64,000 bases of DNA from Varibaculum timonense_A. Its GTDB lineage: Bacteria; Actinomycetota; Actinomycetes; Actinomycetales; Actinomycetaceae. The stretch spans positions 1-64,000 of the forward strand of contig NZ_JAQEVU010000006.1 of assembly GCF_027694345.1 (NCBI RefSeq). Direction: 5' to 3'. A program made the position numbers and the translations under genes. The notes under the pieces are model-generated. The model made no database searches, was not told where the DNA came from, and saw only the letters and a list, made by a program, of their open reading frames with translations. Each line of letters begins with the position of its first letter. Within the stretch, counting starts at the first letter, position 1. Positions 61,825-64,000 of this stretch are shown in pieces.

Positions 61825-63006
61825 TTAACTCTCTGTTGTGGATGGCTCGATTTCTTCACCCTGCCTAAATAGCCGTTGTATCCGATAATCAGAATCTAAG
61901 AGCATAAAGCTAGGTTTGCAGCCAGGAGTAAAGCGGGTAGTTACCCCAGGAGCGTCCTCGGGAATTGAGGCTGCCTGTACCGGGGTGCCCACGCAGGCAC
62001 GAATCAGTTTTGCTAGGGGGATTTGTCCGCGCCGAGCAAAGAGGGCGAACTGATTGAGCAGGCAGGAAGCCCCACCCGAGAGGGTATCGGTTCCATCCAA
62101 ATAGCAGGCTCCGTTCTTTACTTCAACCTTTAATCCTCCCAGAGTGTATTTACCGGGAGGCATACAGGCGGCCGCCAGCGCATCGGTTACAAAGAATAGG
62201 GAAGCGTCAGGGAAAGTAGCGAACATATCTTCCACCAGTTCGGGTTTCAAATGATGCCCATCAGCGATAACCTCAACGCCTGCTGTTCTGTCTTTCGCCG
62301 ATCGCAAGAACTCGATAATCGGACCGGGAGAACGGTGGTTAATCGGGGACATGGCGTTAAACAGGTGAGTAACAGTTTGCGCGTATCCCTGCCAGTTAAG
62401 TTCACCGGCGGTTTTAACCGTGTAATCCAAAGCTAGGCGGGCTTGATCCTCGTTACAGGAAGTGTGACCCCAGGAGGGAACCGCTCCATATTTGAGTAAC
62501 AGTTTCGCGGCCGGAAGTGCATTATCGGTTTCCGGTGCGATAGTCATGGTCTTAAACCAGCCCTGACCAGCCTGAAGCCAAGATTCAAGCTCCGCTAAAT
62601 CAGCTGGGCGGATAACTTCTGGGTTTTGCGCCCCACATTTTGCTTTCGAGATAAAAGGACCTTCTAAATGCAAACCCACAAGCTCGCCCTTTTCACAGAA
62701 AGGAACCAGAGCCTTGATATAGGGCAGGGGGTCAGCCAGAGAAACCAAGGAAGCAAATAGGGCGGTTGTGCCCCCACTGCGGTGAGCTTTAATCGCGGTA
62801 GCTATCTCATCTGGATCAGTGGTGTCGGGGAAAGAAAACCCGCCCCCACCGTGGCAGTGAACATCGACAAAACCGGGAACAATGAGCGGCCAATTTGCGT
62901 CAGGAGTTCCCGGAATGACCTCAGCTAACTGGTTGCCATCTAGAACTAGACCGCTTCCAATCTGGTTTCCGAAACCATCAAAAACTCGCCCTTTTATCGT
63001 GGTCAT
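61825..63006 (-). CDS. nagA: N-acetylglucosamine-6-phosphate deacetylase
   Basis: Removes acetate from GlcNAc-6-phosphate, the entry to amino-sugar catabolism and cell-wall recycling. From ATG 63006 (GGGAG upstream) it has 393 residues. Amidohydrolase features: PGFVDVHCHGGGGFSF (about 42-57), LHLEGPFIS with a metal Glu, GHTSCN, THLFNAMSPINHRSPG, ADGHHLKPE and the catalytic Asp in FVTDALAAA. The frame extends five residues to a TTG at 63021, less likely. It would use GlcNAc released by surface hexosaminidases after import and phosphorylation. Confidence 0.93.
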   Translation of the reverse strand: MTTIKGRVFDGFGNQIGSGLVLDGNQLAEVIPGTPDANWPLIVPGFVDVHCHGGGGFSFPDTTDPDEIATAIKAHRSGGTTALFASLVSLADPLPYIKALVPFCEKGELVGLHLEGPFISKAKCGAQNPEVIRPADLAELESWLQAGQGWFKTMTIAPETDNALPAAKLLLKYGAVPSWGHTSCNEDQARLALDYTVKTAGELNWQGYAQTVTHLFNAMSPINHRSPGPIIEFLRSAKDRTAGVEVIADGHHLKPELVEDMFATFPDASLFFVTDALAAACMPPGKYTLGGLKVEVKNGACYLDGTDTLSGGASCLLNQFALFARRGQIPLAKLIRACVGTPVQAASIPEDAPGVTTRFTPGCKPSFMLLDSDYRIQRLFRQGEEIEPSTTES

Positions 63007-63030
63007 CTCGGTTGCTCCCAACGCCGCTGT

Positions 63031-63054
63031 TAAAGTTCAAACACTCTAACTTTA
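63031..63054. promoter_or_regulatory. Inverted repeat upstream of nagA
   Basis: TAAAGTT (63031-63037) and AACTTTA (63048-63054) are perfect arms 10 bases apart, 25 bases before the nagA ATG. It is a candidate operator for an amino-sugar regulator; it does not look like an E. coli NagC site. Confidence 0.35.
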
Positions 63055-63192
63055 CGCCGGCGGCTGCGCCTTAACAATGCGGTTGGTTAAACAGACCGCA
63101 GCATTCGCGAGAAATAGTTATTGTCAATCGGCTTTTATGCGCATAGATATCGTATTTACCTACCCCGTCTCGTGATTGTGGCAGGTTTAGCT

Positions 63193-63201
63193 TGCTATTA
63201 T
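63193..63201 (+). promoter_or_regulatory. Extended -10 promoter of the nucleotidyltransferase gene
   Basis: TGCTATTAT gives an extended -10 (TGN plus TATTAT), 47 bases before the ATG at 63248. No -35 at proper spacing, which extended -10 promoters tolerate. Confidence 0.35.
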
Positions 63202-63247
63202 TGAGCAGTCTTAGTTATTCCGATATTTGACTTCAAAGGTGATTTTT

Positions 63248-64000
63248 ATGGCGGTTACTAAAGCAGTTGTTTTGGCTCGGGGACTAGGTACCCGGATGCG
63301 CGCAAATGACGAAACTACTAATCTGTCTGGCGAACAAGCCGCTGCCGCTTCGGCAGGTACCAAGGGATTAATTAACGTTGGGCGCCCTTTCTTAGATTAT
63401 GTAATCAGCGCATTTGCTGATGCCGGGATTAAAGAGGTCTGCCTGGTAATCGGTCCAGAACATGATGCATTCCGTAACTACTATGACAACGTAGAAAAGA
63501 ATCGGGTAACCATCAGCTATGCGATTCAAGAAGAGCCGCTAGGAACGGCAAATGCGGTCGCGGCTGCCGCAGATTTTATCGGTGAAGATCGCTCCTTGGT
63601 TCTAAATTCCGATAACTACTACCCTGTGCCGGTATTAAAGCAATTGGTGCAAGCCCCAGGGCTTGCGGTAGCTGGGTTTTCGCGGGCAGAGCTAATCGCG
63701 AACTCTAATATCGAGGCAGAACGGGTGAAAGCTTATGCGATTATGGATGTTAGCGACGGGGTGTTGAAGAACATTATTGAAAAGCCCTCTGACGTGGAAA
63801 TGGCAGCCCACCCTAATGCCCCAGTCAATATGAATTGTTGGCTATTCGACCAAAGTATTATTACCGCTTGCGAAAATATTGAGCCCTCGGTGCGGGGAGA
63901 ATACGAACTGACGGATGCGGTACGTTACCTGATTCAAAACGGCTCGAACATTGAGGTTGTTCCAGTGGCTTGCGGGGTGCTGGATATGTCCTCCCGTAAA
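63248..64000 (+). CDS. Sugar-phosphate nucleotidyltransferase (partial, cut by window edge)
   Basis: 251 codons are visible and the frame runs off the right edge. It is a GalU/RmlA-type nucleotidyltransferase, joining a sugar-1-phosphate to a nucleotide. The NTP-binding start is VVLARGLGTRMR rather than the usual LAAGLGTRM, with TKGLINVGRPFLDYV, GTANAVAAAADFI, VLNSDNYYPV (metal Asp) and EYELTDAVRYL. The ATG follows AAAGGTG. The exact sugar is not clear. It is divergent from nagA and its end is not seen. Confidence 0.82.
   Translation, partial: MAVTKAVVLARGLGTRMRANDETTNLSGEQAAAASAGTKGLINVGRPFLDYVISAFADAGIKEVCLVIGPEHDAFRNYYDNVEKNRVTISYAIQEEPLGTANAVAAAADFIGEDRSLVLNSDNYYPVPVLKQLVQAPGLAVAGFSRAELIANSNIEAERVKAYAIMDVSDGVLKNIIEKPSDVEMAAHPNAPVNMNCWLFDQSIITACENIEPSVRGEYELTDAVRYLIQNGSNIEVVPVACGVLDMSSRK

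Noticed and set aside
1..64000. CRISPR array, insertion sequence, prophage or rRNA operon
   Set aside because: No regularly spaced repeats, transposase, integrase, phage structural genes or rRNA-like stretches seen.

Overview
The window looks like the chromosome of a moderate-GC actinobacterium, most plausibly a host-associated member of the Actinomycetaceae (Varibaculum, Mobiluncus or Actinotignum relatives). This is inferred from: gyrB-gyrA followed by a DUF3566 membrane protein, tRNA-Ile and tRNA-Ala; a SenX3/RegX3-type system next to pst genes; a MutT1-like NUDIX/phosphohistidine-phosphatase fusion beside ppk; an FprA-type reductase; and sortase-anchored glycosidases. The species cannot be fixed from the sequence alone.

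Layout. 1-1050: a hicA-hicB toxin-antitoxin pair with a duplicated fragment of the hicB 3' end. 1084-5247 (minus): a wall-anchored GH29 alpha-L-fucosidase. 5638-10563: a five-gene peptide-type ABC importer operon. 10779-14703: dnaN, recF, a DciA/DUF721 gene and a methyltransferase; dnaA is not next to dnaN. 14894-26280: two very large surface glycosidases, a GH84 hexosaminidase and a 2497-residue protein joining a GH36/GH27-like barrel to a GH95 alpha-1,2-fucosidase. 26504-32538: pstS-pstC-pstA-pstB and a two-component system, with a PHO-box-like direct repeat before pstS. 32803-38738: gyrB, gyrA, DUF3566, tRNA-Ile, a 34-codon gene and tRNA-Ala. 38929-44289 (minus): putA and putP. 44626-49838 (minus): ispF, mutT1-like, ppk and an unrecognised gene. 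50118-53535: fprA, htpX and a hexose-6-phosphate mutarotase. 53678-59551 (minus): two ATPase/permease ABC pairs, divergent from a histidine kinase and LuxR-type regulator (59684-61757). The window ends with nagA (minus) and a divergent sugar-phosphate nucleotidyltransferase cut by the right edge.

How the genes may work together. The three anchored enzymes carry activities expected against fucosylated, GlcNAc-capped host glycans (mucin, blood-group and milk-type structures). NagA would process GlcNAc-6-phosphate derived from released sugars. The most interesting protein is the GH36-like/GH95 fusion, which could remove both sugars that define A or B blood-group antigens with one polypeptide; this is inference. 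The pst genes, the two-component system and ppk form a phosphate acquisition and storage theme. A second signal is the heptamer GAGGACG, found about 40 times on the two strands by eye against roughly 8 expected, and rare in the three large glycosidase genes.

All functional calls are from motif reading without database searches. Substrates of transporters and glycosidases are family-level inferences.
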